NCBI RefSeq assembly: GCF_050947335.1
Contig: NC_134989.1
Coordinates: 7,185,501-7,249,500, forward strand
Direction: 5' to 3'
Length of the DNA stretch: 64,000 nt
Source of the DNA: Megachile rotundata
Taxonomy: Eukaryota > Arthropoda > Insecta > Hymenoptera > Megachilidae
Below are positions 11,801-24,660 of the stretch, one piece after another. Position numbers and translations under genes: made by a program. The notes under the pieces were generated by a model. That model ran no database searches and was not told the DNA's origin. It worked only from the letters and a program-made list of their open reading frames with translations. Position 1 is the first letter of the stretch. Every line of letters begins with the position of its first letter.

Positions 11801-12650
11801 TATTCAGCAATAATATATTTATACTCAACATATAATGTATTCATATTTAAATACACCGATCTTGTGTGTGCAATATAACAATTTTATGTCCAAAACTATT
11901 TTCATTGATAACGTGTTGTGTACATCCCAAATAACTATACTAAAGTCTAATTAAATTTATAGTTCTGACCTTTGCGGTCAAAGCACACAAATTATCGTAG
12001 TGCAGTAACGAGGTGGCATTAGAATTCTCGAATTTTGATTTTGGTGAGATATATTTATGAAAAGGTGGAGAACCACAGGCTTGTAGGATTAATCAAATGA
12101 TGTCCGCAATCGGACAGTTAAACTTTGTATTCTATTAGACCAATAAAGTTCAGTTTAGTATAAACTATTTGCAAAGCCAAGTTGGCAGTTTGTGTCACAC
12201 AATTGCTATCGTGTATCACATTGTTTACTTCTAAATGTAGAAAACTTGATTCAAATTGATTACTTAAAGATATCACTAAATAGCACTTATGAAATGTCTA
12301 TAAGAATTTACTTTTAATTTGCCATGTTACGAAATTAGCTGAATATTAAAAAGAGAATTATTTTTATGGACAAGAAAGTATTATTACAGTTAACCACAAA
12401 ATGATAATTCAAATTTGACAAATAGTTTTGTTTCCGAGATAAAAATTTATGACAATCTTGTTTTCACAAAAATGAGTACAATTCATAAGTACTTATTCTA
12501 ACTTAACTGTACATTGGAAAGAAGTTTTTGATGATTAAATTATAATTTTTCCCAAAGATATGATATGTTTTGACTTTGATAATTTACTTTTTTAGAAAAT
12601 TCACAAAATATGTAATTTCCAAATGTTTCCAATATCGTGTATTAGTGAAA
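11800..12650. other. AT-rich unique DNA, nothing recognised
   Basis: No open frame, tandem repeat or element termini seen. Confidence 0.5.
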
Positions 12651-12654
12651 AGAG

Positions 12655-12930
12655 GTGCTCCCATGGTGCCTAAACTACTTGGTACCTTTTATTTACATGT
12701 AATGTACTTTTGTGGGATTTGTTAATACTCTTATAAAACGTAGTGAAGGCAAAAAAAGTGCGAATCAAAACATATGAAAACGGTCGTTCAATTAAAACGG
12801 TGTGCGAGTCAGTAGAGTGAGCCATGGCGCTATGTAATCTACGGTGACATTCGCCAAAGCCACTATAGTGGACCGTCGTACAAAAAGATGTCCGCGACAA
12901 CCACTATAGTGACGCGTCGTGCCTAAGAAG
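12655..12930 (-). mobile_element. Possible piggyBac-type end with CACTATAGTG palindromes
   Basis: The 10-bp palindrome CACTATAGTG occurs at 12,861-12,870 and 12,902-12,911, each followed by a CGTCGT block and separated by about 30 bp. Two spaced copies of a terminal motif resemble the outer and inner terminal repeats of piggyBac ends. No flanking TTAA or second end is visible, so if this is an element it is truncated. The overlapping 76-codon minus frame (12,670-12,900) has no recognised domain. Confidence 0.3.
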
Positions 12931-13500
12931 TTGAAAATCACCTATGAACAACATCTAAACCATCTCTAAACAAACGTCGAACCTGTCCTTAAAATGTCAG
13001 TAATTTCATTAAACATAACCTTAGCAGCGTAAGCAACGAGTTTCTTGAGACAGGATCAAAGGAACCTCCCTCAATATTCATATCTACACGGATAACTTTA
13101 GTATGCTGAACTTTCAATCTCATTACCCATCATATTTAAATAATGCGCATAAAATGGGGTCTATGCCCGTACGCCACTCTCCATCAAAATTTTATGAGCA
13201 ACACCCTACGTCGTATATCATCCCGGAAGCGATCGCCTCGTAAATCCGGCGAGTTTCGAAAATCATTTCTTCCGCAAACGAACTGCGTCATCCAACCTAA
13301 TTCTCCATATTGAACGAAACTTTCGACGGCTGTCGATCGTGCCTCTCGATCAATCGCTGTAAAATCCGTCGTACTTTTCAATAACGTTCCCCCAATCAGA
13401 AATATTGCGACACCATGAGTTGCGCGAATCTGCCAAAGCCCGATTAACCCCCGCCTGATCCTTTCCTGGTTGTCCTTTAGGGAGCGTTCACATTATGTTA
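12930..13500. other. Mixed AT-rich DNA and GC-richer island
   Basis: Non-repetitive; the island part is about 13,150-13,480, CpG-bearing, with a 65-codon minus frame (13,184-13,381) lacking recognisable content. Confidence 0.35.
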
Positions 13501-13614
13501 GTAGCTGGTACCCTTGTTGGTGGATAGTGTTATTTTTGCGATTTTTGGTTTGGGTATAGGAGGCTTATTATTGGAAGAGAAAGGCAAGAAAGAAGAGAAA
13601 TCATGTTCTTATCA

Positions 13615-14600
13615 AAATCCTCAAATACCTGCGTTCGGAAATCTGTACATCTCCAAATAGCTATATCCCTATATCTGTACATTTCCAGATCTCCATACCT
13701 CCAAATAGAAAAGATTTCCAAATTCCTAGGTTTCCAAATGCCATAGTACTGAAATCCCTACATTCCCAAATATCTACTTATACAAATTTCTAAATCCTCA
13801 AATCTCTACATCCTCAAATCCCTACATCTCCAAATCCCTACATCCCCAAATTTCTAAACTTCCAAATGGTAGATACTCCCCAATTCCCAAGTTCCCAAAT
13901 TCCTAAATTCTGAAATCCCTACATCCTCAAATCCTTACATCCCCAAATCTCTACATCCTCAAATCCCTACATCCCCAAATTTCTAAACTTCCAAATGGTA
14001 GATACTCCCCAATTCCCAGGTTCCCAAATTCCTAAATTCTGAAATCCCTACATTATCAAATCCTTACATCCCCAAATCTCTACATCCCCAAATCCCTTCA
14101 TCCCCAAATTCCCACATTTCCAAATTTCTAAACTTCCAAATAGTAGATACTCCACAATTCCTAGGTTCCCAAATTCCTAAATTCCGAAGTCGCCACATCC
14201 CCAAGTTCCTCATTCTCAAATCCCTTCATCCCCAAATTCCTACATCCCCAAATCTCTATATCCTCAAATCCCTACACCCCCAAATCTCCATATCCTCAAA
14301 TCCCTACATCCCCAAATTCCAAAATTTCCAAGTATCAGGTCTCCAAATTCCCAAATTCCCATCCTGAAATCCTTACACCTCTAAAACCTTACATCCCCAA
14401 ATTCCTACGCCCCCAAATAAGTCTTTGCGTAACCAAATCCCCAGATCCCCAAATTCCTAAATCCTGAAATCCTCAAATTTTCAAATCTTCAAATTTCTCG
14501 TCCCTTAAATCTCTCAACCCCCAAATCGCTGAATTGTCAAATCTATAAATCCTCAACCCCGTAAATTTTCACACCAGCAAATTCTAAAATTCCCAAGAAA
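13615..14600. repeat. C-type oligomer array with 129-145-bp higher-order repeat
   Basis: Top strand of CCTACATCCCCAAATC-like words, nearly G-free. The rarer phrase TCCAAATGGTAGATACTCC recurs at 13,861, 13,990 and (as TCCAAATAGTAGATACTCC) 14,135. Spacings of 129 and 145 show segmental amplification of the oligomer array. Confidence 0.88.
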
Positions 14601-14619
14601 CCGTTAAAGAAAATTATTT

Positions 14620-14850
14620 CTTCCTTTTCTTCCCTTCTTCTAACCTTCTTCCTTTAACGATGGATCGTCTACAGATAAAATAAAAACGCAAAATTTCCAC
14701 TACCTGGCATAATGTAGACGCGCCCTTAGTCAGACGATTTACTCGCAAGAGGCGTGATTGTTTCCCTCGATTTTTCTTCGGATTTTTTCCCTGCTTGCTT
14801 CTTTCAGTCGCAACTTCGTCGAGGCTCGAAAGGTTTCGATTTAAAGCTCT
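14620..14850. other. GC-richer spacer
   Basis: Pyrimidine-rich then CpG-bearing DNA; no gene recognised. Confidence 0.35.
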
Positions 14851-14851
14851 G

Positions 14852-14920
14852 GTACAACGTTTCTTAAATCATGGGTCGCGAACCCAAATGGGGTCGTAAA
14901 ACGAAATGGAGTTGCGAAAA
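14852..14920 (+). mobile_element. hAT-like terminal fragment (weak)
   Basis: CGTTTCTTAAATCATGGGTCGCG followed by AACCCAAATGGGGTCGTAAAACG resembles the GGGTCGCGACCC subterminal region of many hAT elements. The matching opposite end and an 8-bp target duplication are not visible. Confidence 0.2.
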
Positions 14921-15009
14921 TTTGATTCAGATAGGTGAATTTGAAGAAATGTGGATGTCGAGATTAGATATTAATATTGGGTTAAGCGAAAAACGGCCAG
15001 ATATGGATT

Positions 15010-15113
15010 GACAAAAAATTGGTGATTGATGGATGGACAAGAAATTGATCATTAATGGGTTGACAAGAAATTGGTGATTAGTGTGTTGACAAGAAATTGG
15101 TCGTTGAAATTGA
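15010..15113. repeat. 26-bp tandem repeat, four copies
   Basis: GACAAGAAATTGGTGATT-type units start at 15,010, 15,036, 15,062 and 15,088, an exact 26-bp period. The reverse complement of this unit forms the diverged repeats near 45,420-45,560. Confidence 0.85.
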
Positions 15114-15640
15114 TCATAGTCATAGAGATGTTCGATTAGAAATATGTAACTGAAACTTTGTTGTATTACATATTTACTGTTTTTTAATGTCAGAGGAGAA
15201 TAGTTATTTATCAAAATTTTTATTCAATCATTACTAATTATGTAAAATGCATGCTTTTCGTATGTATCATTATTCATACTTATATCTTGAACATGAGATT
15301 CTAAACTGAAACCGAACTGACAAGATTTAATTTGTTTTTTACGTTTTTTTTCGCAAACCATTTTAGGGTCAAAAACCATAAGTCTTTATTTGCACCGCCA
15401 GTGAAATACAATTGCTTTCATTGTATTTCACCTTGTGTTTCATATTGTAAACCCATCAAACTGTAAATATTTTAAAAATTTGAATACAAGTTTATCAATG
15501 CAGCAATAAATTATATCGAGCATAAAAATTGTTAATTGACAAAGCTTAAAAAAGAAATTCTATTATCTGAATCGGTAGGTGTAAAACCATGAAGGAGCTC
15601 CAAAGTTAAGTTCATTTATAATCGTTAGGAAAGGCAACAA
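15114..15640. other. AT-rich DNA with one perfect hairpin
   Basis: Unique AT-rich DNA apart from the hairpin at 15,401-15,431 and a CAACAACAACAACAAC run just beyond (about 15,633). Confidence 0.5.
15401..15431. other. Perfect 11-bp stem hairpin
   Basis: GTGAAATACAA, a 9-nt loop, then TTGTATTTCAC form a perfect inverted repeat. Role unknown. Confidence 0.7.
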
Positions 15641-16020
15641 CAACAACAACAGTAGCGGAAAGATCGATCCTTCAGTCCCGGGCGATCGGAAGTATAACAC
15701 GAAGCGGATAATCATTAACATAGCCTTTTCATTCGGAAGCTTTTGCTGCTCGAAACGCCAGGGACACACGAACGAAGATAAATTACTTTCTGACTCTTGG
15801 AGCTGCCTATAAGGCGATATCCACCTAATCTTGAAAAACACTTAAAGCCCGGGGAAACGGATTATTCAAATTCTGCCGATGCTTCAGCTCGAACACGTTG
15901 GATGGCAAACTCATTTGAGAAGCGTTGCCGGAGCAGCGGGAAGGAAACGAAATCGCCGGATAGCGAAGAGCGAGTTTGAATGGGGGATGGGATGAATGAA
16001 ATCAGGAACTAGAGTTCAAC
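15640..16020. other. GC-richer island
   Basis: CpG-bearing, non-repetitive DNA with short frames on both strands (15,563-15,841 minus and 15,797-15,979 plus) and no recognisable product. Confidence 0.35.
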
Positions 16021-17670
16021 GGCTTGATACGTACGAAACTCCGTAAAAAAATATACAGATTTCATAATATTTTGTAAATAGAGTGTTAGGTACTCGAATG
16101 CATATTAGAGAGGACAAATTTCTAGAGGTTTTTCGTTCCTTCATATTCGCAGTTTCAAATTGTACTTATTCAAACTATTTACTCTATTTTATAAATATTT
16201 TGATAATTTTTCAATGTGCTAGTTAACTAGTGTAACTCCCGGAAGGGGTTGTAGCTGAGGTTCTAAACCTTTACTTTGCGAAATTGGGGTTTGAGGCTTC
16301 ATTTTTGAATTACTAACGAAATACACATGTCCAAACGAGGTAGTGATGGCTTCGAGAGTGACCGTGATCGTGAATAGCGTAGATTGCAAACAAAACATGG
16401 AGAAACACACAGAAACTTTTCAGTCTATCTATATAATCTAGATTAGAATTAAAATATTTTACAGCTCCATCGAAAATGAACTTCAACATATTCAGCTAAA
16501 TTTACGCAACAATCACATTCATTATCGAAAGTGAATAAATTTCTGTTAGGTTTTAGAAAGCATATTACAGCGAGAGGATTAAACCTCGGTACAGGTTTCT
16601 AACGATAGTTTAACAGTTTTTCGTTCCTTCATTTGTAGTTTCAAATCAATTCACCCCTAGCAGTAATACCCAAGGAGTCATTACATTCTAGCGAGTATTT
16701 TTTATTGTTAGTCACATCTGAACCCTTAACCTCAGCAGCAGTCTTTTGTTTGCAATTTTCTATTCATATCGAGGTTACTTGGTTTACCTAATTGCTATCA
16801 TTTTGAGAATGCAGACCTTCATACGTCATATTTCCATCTCCACCTGAATTTTAGCTAAACCAATAGAAAATCAGAAACCGTTTTCCCTCACCATTAGAAA
16901 TTTTTGGCCACAATTAGTATACTTTCTAAGCCCAAATTTTTACTTTAATCAATGTTAATTATATTCGTACCCGTTCAGTTTAAACCTAAATAACCTATCA
17001 CCCTATAATGCACACCGAATTTGAAATTAAAGATAAACGATAAAATGTAAATTATTTTTATCTCGATAGAAACCACGTCAAGAAAAGAACCTTGATTAAA
17101 GTACCTTGATTGAAGCTTATAAACCTAAAATAAATAAAAAGCTTGTGAAACTTGCATAGTTTCGAACACTAGTCTTATAATTTAACCTAACTCCTAATTT
17201 GTATCCTTTCTCTGTACCTCTCATGTTCACGATTAACACTACTCTTCGCTTCGGACATTTTTGCAGTTTCGTTCCTCAGCTTCGCGTTATTTGAAAGAGG
17301 AATTCCATCCTGGTCGTGATGAGATTCGTGCGACTAAATGCGGGGAAAACTGTCAAGCTCGCTGTCCATTATAACATCCGGTAGCGGTTGTTGGTTATGG
17401 CAATTTCGCACGCACGGCTGAAATTGATGCGCTTTGAATCCTTGCAGGCTGTAAAACACGGACAGAAAGAACTGTTAATTATCGGCCATTTCCCTTTTAC
17501 TGGGCAAAATACATCTCCTCTCCAATACTCGCTACTGCGAGAGTCGGATTTATGAAACATTAATATTATTTCTACTCTCTGATTGGCTACCGAATGAATA
17601 GCCATTTAACTAGAAACTTTTGCGTGGTAGATCTTCAGTTTATTTTTTCGGTAGTTTTTCAATAGAGAAT
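16020..17670. other. AT-rich unique DNA
   Basis: Two short direct repeats TTTTTCGTTCCTTCAT...AGTTTCAAAT occur near 16,131 and 16,618. A small GC-richer patch lies at about 17,230-17,480. No gene recognised. Confidence 0.45.
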
Positions 17671-17680
17671 GATATGTTAT

Positions 17681-17912
17681 TGTAATTTAGCCTTTTGGAT
17701 AATTTAGCCTTCTATTATAATTTCAGGTTAATTTAGTCTTTCGTTGTGTTTTTGGGTGATTTGGCGTTCTATTATACTTTTGGGTAATTTCGACTTTTAT
17801 TATCTTCTTGGATAATTCAGCTTTTTATTATCTTTTTGGATAATTTAGCTTTTTATTATTTTTGTGGATAATTCATCTTGTTTTTACCCTTTAAGGACAA
17901 TTCACCTTTTTG
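17681..17912. repeat. 28-bp tandem repeat, about 8 copies
   Basis: Units of the form GGATAATTTAGC plus TTTTTATTATCTTTTT recur with a 28-bp period and increasing decay toward both edges. Confidence 0.82.
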
Positions 17913-18860
17913 AATACAGTTTGTGATACGATTAATATTGCCAACTACTAGTTAATACTATGGTTAATATTTTAGCAGTGGAAAGTTTGATTACATCTTG
18001 AATTGTTTAATGACAGTCGAGTTTCTTTTATGTAGTGTCATCTAACAGTTTCTAAAAATTTAATATTTTTAATGATCAAACATAAGTAGTGCATTATTAC
18101 TAAACAGAGTTAAATAATCTATCTTACAGTTTTCGAACTCTGAATATTTTAAAAAAATTAGTCTCAGCTATGAATCACTTTATCTGCAATATTTCAAATC
18201 TGTCTACCTTAACTCCTTAATGTTATGAATTGATTGATCACCTGATTTGAATATAAAAATAAGTCTCCACAATCTCATATATTTCAAAAAATCTAAAATT
18301 GAGCGTAAATTAGTTTATCAAAATTTGTAAGAAATAAGTCTGAAAAAAGTGGACGATATCCGTGACTCGAACGCATAAAATGGCTGGTTCGACGTAAAAT
18401 GGCGCGCGTGTGACATATTGATGGGAAGAAAGAAAGCATCGCAGACAGCTGAAATAAAAATACGGGGAACTGTCGTTACGTCAGATCGGCCAGAAATTAA
18501 TTTACGAGCAGAATGACGAATTTGCGTCCTGTCGTAAGCGGTCCGTGCATCGCATTATTAACCTAACGATTTTCAGCGCAGCCTGTAAGGGTCATTTGTC
18601 ATGGCAGGTAATTATTAATGAAACGTGGTAGCGGGTAAACGTAATCACGCGTGTGATGTTCTCGATGCAAAGGTGTTAGGTAAATTTACCGAAACGAACA
18701 TACGGATCGCTTTTCATATTTATTATAACCACGAGGCTTTTGTGGTGTCACGAATCGATGTTCGATACAGTTTCGAAATGGTATTTTATTCAGAAAAGTA
18801 CTTCGTTATAAAAAATAGTAACAATGCCATTTAAATAAGAAAATCAGCATTGATATATAA
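17912..18860. other. AT-rich DNA with a small CpG-bearing patch
   Basis: GC-richer patch at about 18,350-18,690 includes two AAAATGGC words (Pho/YY1-like core GCCAT on the minus strand). Nothing else recognised. Confidence 0.4.
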
Positions 18861-19580
18861 TTACTTTTAAAAAACTAATTACTTGTAAAAAAAACAGTCA
18901 ACTGGTGGCATAAAATTCGATAATCAAAATTTATCAATTTTAAAAATAATCGAATATATGTCAAACATATTGCAGTCATATAAAACGTTGAATTATCCAA
19001 ACTTTTTATGATTATAAAACATAAAATTCATTATAAATATTAAAGTCAGCAAGGATAAAGAACTAATTACGTCTAAAAAACAGTCAACTGGTGACATAAA
19101 ATTCAATTATAAAAATTTTTCAATTTTAAAAATGATTAAATGTAGAAAGCAATGCAGTCATATAAAACGTTGAATTATCCAAACTTTTTATTATTACAAA
19201 ACATAAAATTTAATATGAATATTAAAGTCAGCAAGGATAATGAACTAATTACGTGTGAGAAACATTGGACTGATAACATAAAATTCAATTATAAAAATTT
19301 TTCAATTTTAAAAATGATTAAATGTAGAAAGCAATGCAGTCATATAAAACGTTGAACTATCCAAACTTTTTATTATTACAAAACATAAAATTTAATATGA
19401 ATATTAAAGTCAGCAAGGATAATGAACTAATTACGTGTGAGAAACAATGGACTGATAACATAAAATTCAATTACAAAAATTTTTCGGGTTTAAAAATGAT
19501 CGAATACCAAAAGCAATGCAGTCATATAAAACGTTGAATTATCCAAACTTATTATTATTATAAAACATAAAATTTGATAA
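18860..19580. repeat. 182-bp satellite, about four copies
   Basis: The anchor GCAGTCATATAAAACGTTGAA occurs at 18,972, 19,154, 19,336 and 19,518, an exact 182-bp spacing. The second and third units are nearly identical, while the first and last are diverged or partial. Because 182 is not a multiple of three, the two 67-codon forward frames (19,152-19,355 and 19,334-19,537) are repeat-derived, not genes. Confidence 0.92.
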
Positions 19581-19689
19581 CCAAATACGGTAAAAACAAA
19601 GTGGTAACAAAAGAATGTCTCTAAAATTGTTCGTTACAAAAAATACTAACAAGAATGCAGTGTATAGAATCAGGCGTATAAATAACGAA

Positions 19690-20640
19690 ATACTGGGCAA
19701 AAGCACTGCAGCCATGCGGTAGGAAAAAATTCAGTGGCGAGCACAAGGGCAAAACTGCGGACATACACGCGGCGTCTCCACCCCCGTGTGCCTATTTAAA
19801 TTTACAGGGGCATTTGGAACGGAAGGGTAACCAGTCTAATTGAATTAGTCCCGTCTAGCCAACGGGAGAGCACGTTTAACCCGTCTTTCAGAAAATTTCA
19901 AATGCCGACTCCCTTTTCGCCGCTCTTGTCGTCGACCAAGACGGTTTCACGGCATCCGGCTATATTTTCTTTCTATTCGCTGCGAAGAAATCGTAGGAGG
20001 CACGAGGGTTAGCGGTATCTCGATGGATTTGCATTTGAAAGCGTCTCCACCCTCGAGGGGGTCGGCGGTGAACTCAGGGATGAAAGAACAGCAAAGGTTC
20101 ACGGGAGCAATCCTTAGTATTTATCCGTCGTAAATAGCTGGTTACGAAGGGTTTGTCGGGTCCTCATATTGATTCCTCCTCTTTGGTCGGCGAACGGGCC
20201 TCCTTTTACCGGCAACTCGATTCTCGGAGAATCGCGATCCTGGAACGTCGATTTCGACGATTTTTAGAGGACACGCGAACGCAGAACTTTTAGATTTATA
20301 GCCCGATTTACGGGCCGGTCCGGAGTCTTCATTGCTTCGGGGAAAGTTTGGCCCTCGCAATGTTCCTCCTCGTTCCATTCCTCCTTCTTCGTCCTTCTAC
20401 CAACTTCTGCGATTTCTATTCTTCGAACCATCCTCGCGAATTTCCTTATTTCATGGAGCTAGATACTGGAACAGCTCGAATAGTTGCTTGATTTCACGAC
20501 CGGGATCTCCGTGCGTTCCTCTCCGCGTGCTTCCTTCGTTTCGCTCGTGTGGTAATGGAAAAGTTCGATATCGCCTGCCGAGGATTTTAGTTGCCCAAAA
20601 AGTGATTTTATTATAAGGGTGTATCTATCCGCGAAATTGT
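19690..20640. other. Large GC-richer CpG-bearing island
   Basis: About 950 bp of non-repetitive GC-richer DNA with overlapping frames on opposite strands (20,142-20,378 minus; 20,332-20,616 plus) and no recognisable protein. It is one of the two largest islands and a good candidate for conserved non-coding or promoter DNA. No core promoter motif is decisive. Confidence 0.4.
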
Positions 20641-20699
20641 TTCAACTTCTCGGTTTCGGGCTTAGCTCAACTTCTGATGGTCTTAATTGGATTTAAATA

Positions 20700-21050
20700 T
20701 ATTCAATACCATGTCTTCATTAGTATTTAGTTAATTTTAATAAAAATAGTGAACGAGTTTGTTCGAATTTAATGTAAATGATATACAAACTGTTTCTTCC
20801 ATCATAATGCACTTATTCGATTTTAATAAAAATGGTAAATCCAGTCAGTTGTAACAGAAATAATAAATAAACTGTTTATTCGATTTTACCAAAAATTATA
20901 AATAATGTTTTTGTACGATTTTAATAAGAATGGTAAATTATTCATTCAATTGTAACAGAAATAATAAATAAATTGTTTATTCATTTTTAACAAAAATTGT
21001 AAACAATCTGTTTATTCGACTTTAAATAAAAATGGTAAAAAAGACGATCT
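20700..21050. repeat. Degenerate tandem repeat with 98-bp higher-order unit
   Basis: TTTTAATAA(A/G)AATGGTAAAT recurs at 20,821 and 20,919, with intervening GTAACAGAAATAATAAATAAA blocks repeated in step. Shorter 30-36-bp sub-units (CGATTTTAxxAAAAAT) make up each copy. Confidence 0.7.
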
Positions 21051-21229
21051 ATTTGCAAAACCGTCGAACAGTAGAGATGTTTTATTTGTTATTACACAGA
21101 TTGTTATTTTGAAAAGATATTCAGTGATTTTACCAGTTCATTGCGCGATCTTCATACCTTTCAGTAGAAATATCAGTATTTTTCTGTTTTGAAACATTTA
21201 GGGCAAAATTTTGTATTATTTCATTTTAA

Positions 21230-21610
21230 ATGCAGAAGATTGTAGTTGCAAGAAGTTAGACATGTTTTTGGTTATTTTATTTATTATGAAATTTACTGTT
21301 CATTTGTACTTAACATATTAAAGTAACATATTAAAAAAGAAAAATTACAATTAGAAGAGGTTATAAATGTTTTTTGGTTGCTTCATCAACTGTGCAATGT
21401 GTCGTTTATTTTTATTTAACATATTAATGTAACATATCAAAGAAGAAAAATTGTAATTACAAGGGGTGGCAAACTTTTTTTTGATTTTATTAATTATGAA
21501 ACCTGCTGTTCATTTATGCCTAGTATATTAAACACACATATTAAAAAAGAAAAGATTGCAATTACAAAAGTTTGCAAATGTTTCCCATTGTTCACCAATT
21601 ACAAAATTTA
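21230..21610. repeat. Tandem repeat of about 110 bp, three copies
   Basis: TAACATATTAA...AAGAAAAATT recurs at about 21,311, 21,417 and 21,531, with flanking TTTATTATGAAA...CTGTTCATTT segments repeated in step. Confidence 0.72.
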
Positions 21611-21649
21611 CTATTCGTTTTGCATCATCACAACCATAAAAACAAAACA

Positions 21650-22500
21650 CTCCCAACCCCCGTCATAAAACACAGCCGTGGAATTGCCATCCGAAGCGAA
21701 GGCGTTCAAATTGAAAAGTGAAAAAGGAACGCGTGTTTTATCGAACGTCACATTTATAAAACAGAATAATTCCGTGTCAAGATCGCTATCAATCTTCGAG
21801 GAAAGTTCTCTAATCTGAATTTAATGCCAGGAAAAAACTTGCTCCGTTATATCGATCTGTTGTTTAAACAAGTATTGCTTCATCATCCTGTTTTCTTTCC
21901 GCCACTTTGCACACGGCGTTCAACTTCTTTCGGATACCTTCTTGACATTCGCCCTCTCATTCTTCCGACAATCGATCAAACTTTTTCACTTTATCAGATC
22001 GAATGATCTCGCCAAAGGGAACGTCTCTATCTTGTTTACCGGTAACTCCCTTAAACGGCCAACAAGAGATGTTCATACGGTTTCGTGAAATCGTGCAACT
22101 CCGGAAGTAATATTATTCGAACGGTTAAGTGGATCGGCCGTCGAAAATCTGCCGGTTACATCGTCGATGTCGTTTTCCGTCATCGTCTCTCCAGGCTATT
22201 TTCGCGACTTTTCGCGAATAAACACGGCCATTGCACCAGAAATCTTGCTCCACTACGATCGGTCTCGCGATTTTATCTTGTTCCCGAGCTCTTCCGGTTT
22301 CGTAACTGGCTAATAACGGCGGAGAAATGTCGAAATAAATTCTCCAAATGGCCTCCACTTTGGACGATCATTACTCGCTTCTATAAACGCACTTGCTACG
22401 GTGAAGCTGGCGGTTTTGAAGTCGAGATCTTTTTCCGATTGTATATCGAACTCCATGAATACGTTCGACGATGTAAACTAACCGGTTAAAATGGTCGATC
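21650..22500. other. Large GC-richer island with a 134-codon forward frame
   Basis: The plus frame at 22,085-22,489 is open for 134 codons and rich in Arg and Phe, with no domain I recognise. A minus frame (22,125-22,358) overlaps it. Openness on both strands in CpG-rich DNA favours a non-coding conserved block over a gene. Confidence 0.3.
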
Positions 22501-24120
22501 CGTTTAACAAGTTTCTTCTTTTGAGTTACAAAATTTACTCGGATGGTTTTTTAAATGTAATTTTCATCGAGATGGAGAATTAATTTTTTATCGGGATGAA
22601 GAACTAATGTGTGCATTAATTTTTATGCTTATTCAAAACTGTTTACATGTATTTTAGAATTTATTATTTAATACACAATACATCGATAATAAACCAATAA
22701 TATTAACAAATCAAAAGAAATATCAGAAGGACATTTCTAAAATGTTCTCAGAAAAAGCACAATTTTTTATTTGTGCAAAAATATATTCCATTCAGGGTAT
22801 AACAGGACGTGTTGCAACAGTTTCGTGAGTATTTATAGCATCTCGTAAAGACGGTCTAAGACTGTTATGCTTGTATTCGGAAGAGAGACAAATGTCCGTC
22901 ACATATCAAGGGGGTTAACTCCCTGAGCCGAGGGGATGTACAGATTACGTTTTGCGGATCGATAGACGAGGAACGCAAGCGGCACGATTATCACCCCCAC
23001 GTTAATTCTGCAAGCACGTTTCACCGTTACGCATCCATAAACTACCACCTTCTCTTAGGATGATTCTCCTCGTTTCTTTTCTATTTGTCTTCCTTTTGAA
23101 TAATCTTTATTTCTTATCTCGAGAAAGATACCTTATTATTCTCTTTGCCATCGTAAAGAGTGGTTGCAGAAGATGTTAAAAAATGCTCGTTTATGAATCT
23201 CTTTGAAGGATAAGTTCTTGCATGATATTTATGGCGGATTTATCGCGACAATTATATTCTGAAGAATATTGGTAGATGTAACAAACGGAAAAAGATTGTA
23301 GTTTTTAATTTAATGTGGATTGTTAAATATTTTACTTTTTGGTAGGATTTGCCAAATTACTTTTTTAGCATGATTTATCTAGCCACTGAACTTGCTCCTT
23401 TTTTCCCTCGTTTTATTCTTTCGATTTTATAGTAAATCATGAAGACAAAAGATTTACGAGGAATCTACTGTTTTTAGGTTATAAAGGGCTTGATTTACGA
23501 TTTCTTTTCTTTCACTGTGATTCGTAACAAGAAAGTGTGGAATATAGGGATGTGAAAATTACGTTTGATATACCTTTTATTAACCAAAAGAATATTTTGT
23601 AATTTTGTAGATAAAAATTGATATACTCTTATTACTGCACTGTTAATGTTTTTTTTATTAAAACTGGAATTAATCAGATATATTCCTATATACTTTTTTT
23701 ATAAAATATTTTACTTGCAACCAATGACCACGCAGTCGACGCGACGTTAAACACTATGAAGAAGAAGAAGAAAATACATATGTTTCAAATATTATTAATA
23801 CTTATTACAAAATTAATTACAAACAACTTATTGATAAAATGCTGTTTGAAATAATAAATATACTTGTATCTCTATTATTTTAAGTTAAATTCAAAAAGGT
23901 TTAATCTTGAGGAAAATTTGAAATAAAAATTGTTCATAAAATTTTGAATAAAATTCTAAGGTTTTGACTAAGTGAACAATTTTTCTCAGTTGAACAATAA
24001 ATAGATCACCAAAAGCTTACTTCTATGAAATAAACACATCACTACTAAATTATCTTAGAGGAAGCTAAAATACAAATTAATTATATAAAATATGTAAAAC
24101 AGCTTTTCGTAAAGCATTAT
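22500..24120. other. AT-rich DNA, nothing recognised
   Basis: A CpG-bearing patch at about 22,800-23,050 and a (GAA)n run at about 23,757-23,770. No gene or element seen. Confidence 0.5.
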
Positions 24121-24660
24121 TCTAACACTTTTCATTTTTCACCTCCGAAACTTCAAAGCAGTGGAAGAATTGAAGCATCGTTAAAATGCATAGTTCCGCG
24201 TTGCTTCAAATACCAAACTCAGCCGAAACAAGAAGCAATTTTGCTAAAGAAGATCTTTTAAGTGGAATACTCGTTTAACCGGCACTCGTTTAACGATTTA
24301 ATCGGTTCAGTGACTTCTGATTGATCGTATTTGCGGCTTTTCCGCCATTTCTGTGCAAGCTTTTCCGTTCTTGTAATTAAAACGTCATTGCGTTCACTTA
24401 TCCTGTTGAACGGTTCTGATAACCATTTTGTTTCCCTTGCTGCGGAGAAACGTGACGCAATCATTTCATTCCTCCTCTTCCTTGTCGAACTTCCGCTCTT
24501 CTGATGTGTCTTCCGTCTTTGTAGACGAAGGCAGATCTAATAACGTTAGCAAACTTGCCGTTTTCCTTCTTGGATGACTATAATTCCATTTTATCGAGTC
24601 GCGAAAGCGCAAATGTTTTCAGTCCCTGGAAGGACCACTATAAATTTTCATCATTTTTCT
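24120..24660. other. GC-richer island
   Basis: Non-repetitive; contains a 68-codon minus frame (24,258-24,464) without recognisable content. Confidence 0.35.

Noticed and set aside
18370..18420. Polycomb response element from AAAATGGC words (also near 58,841 and 62,700)
   Set aside because: Only one or two cores per site and no accompanying GAGA or other PRE motifs were seen.
19152..19537. Two near-identical 67-codon proteins
   Set aside because: They are consecutive 182-bp satellite copies, in different reading phases.
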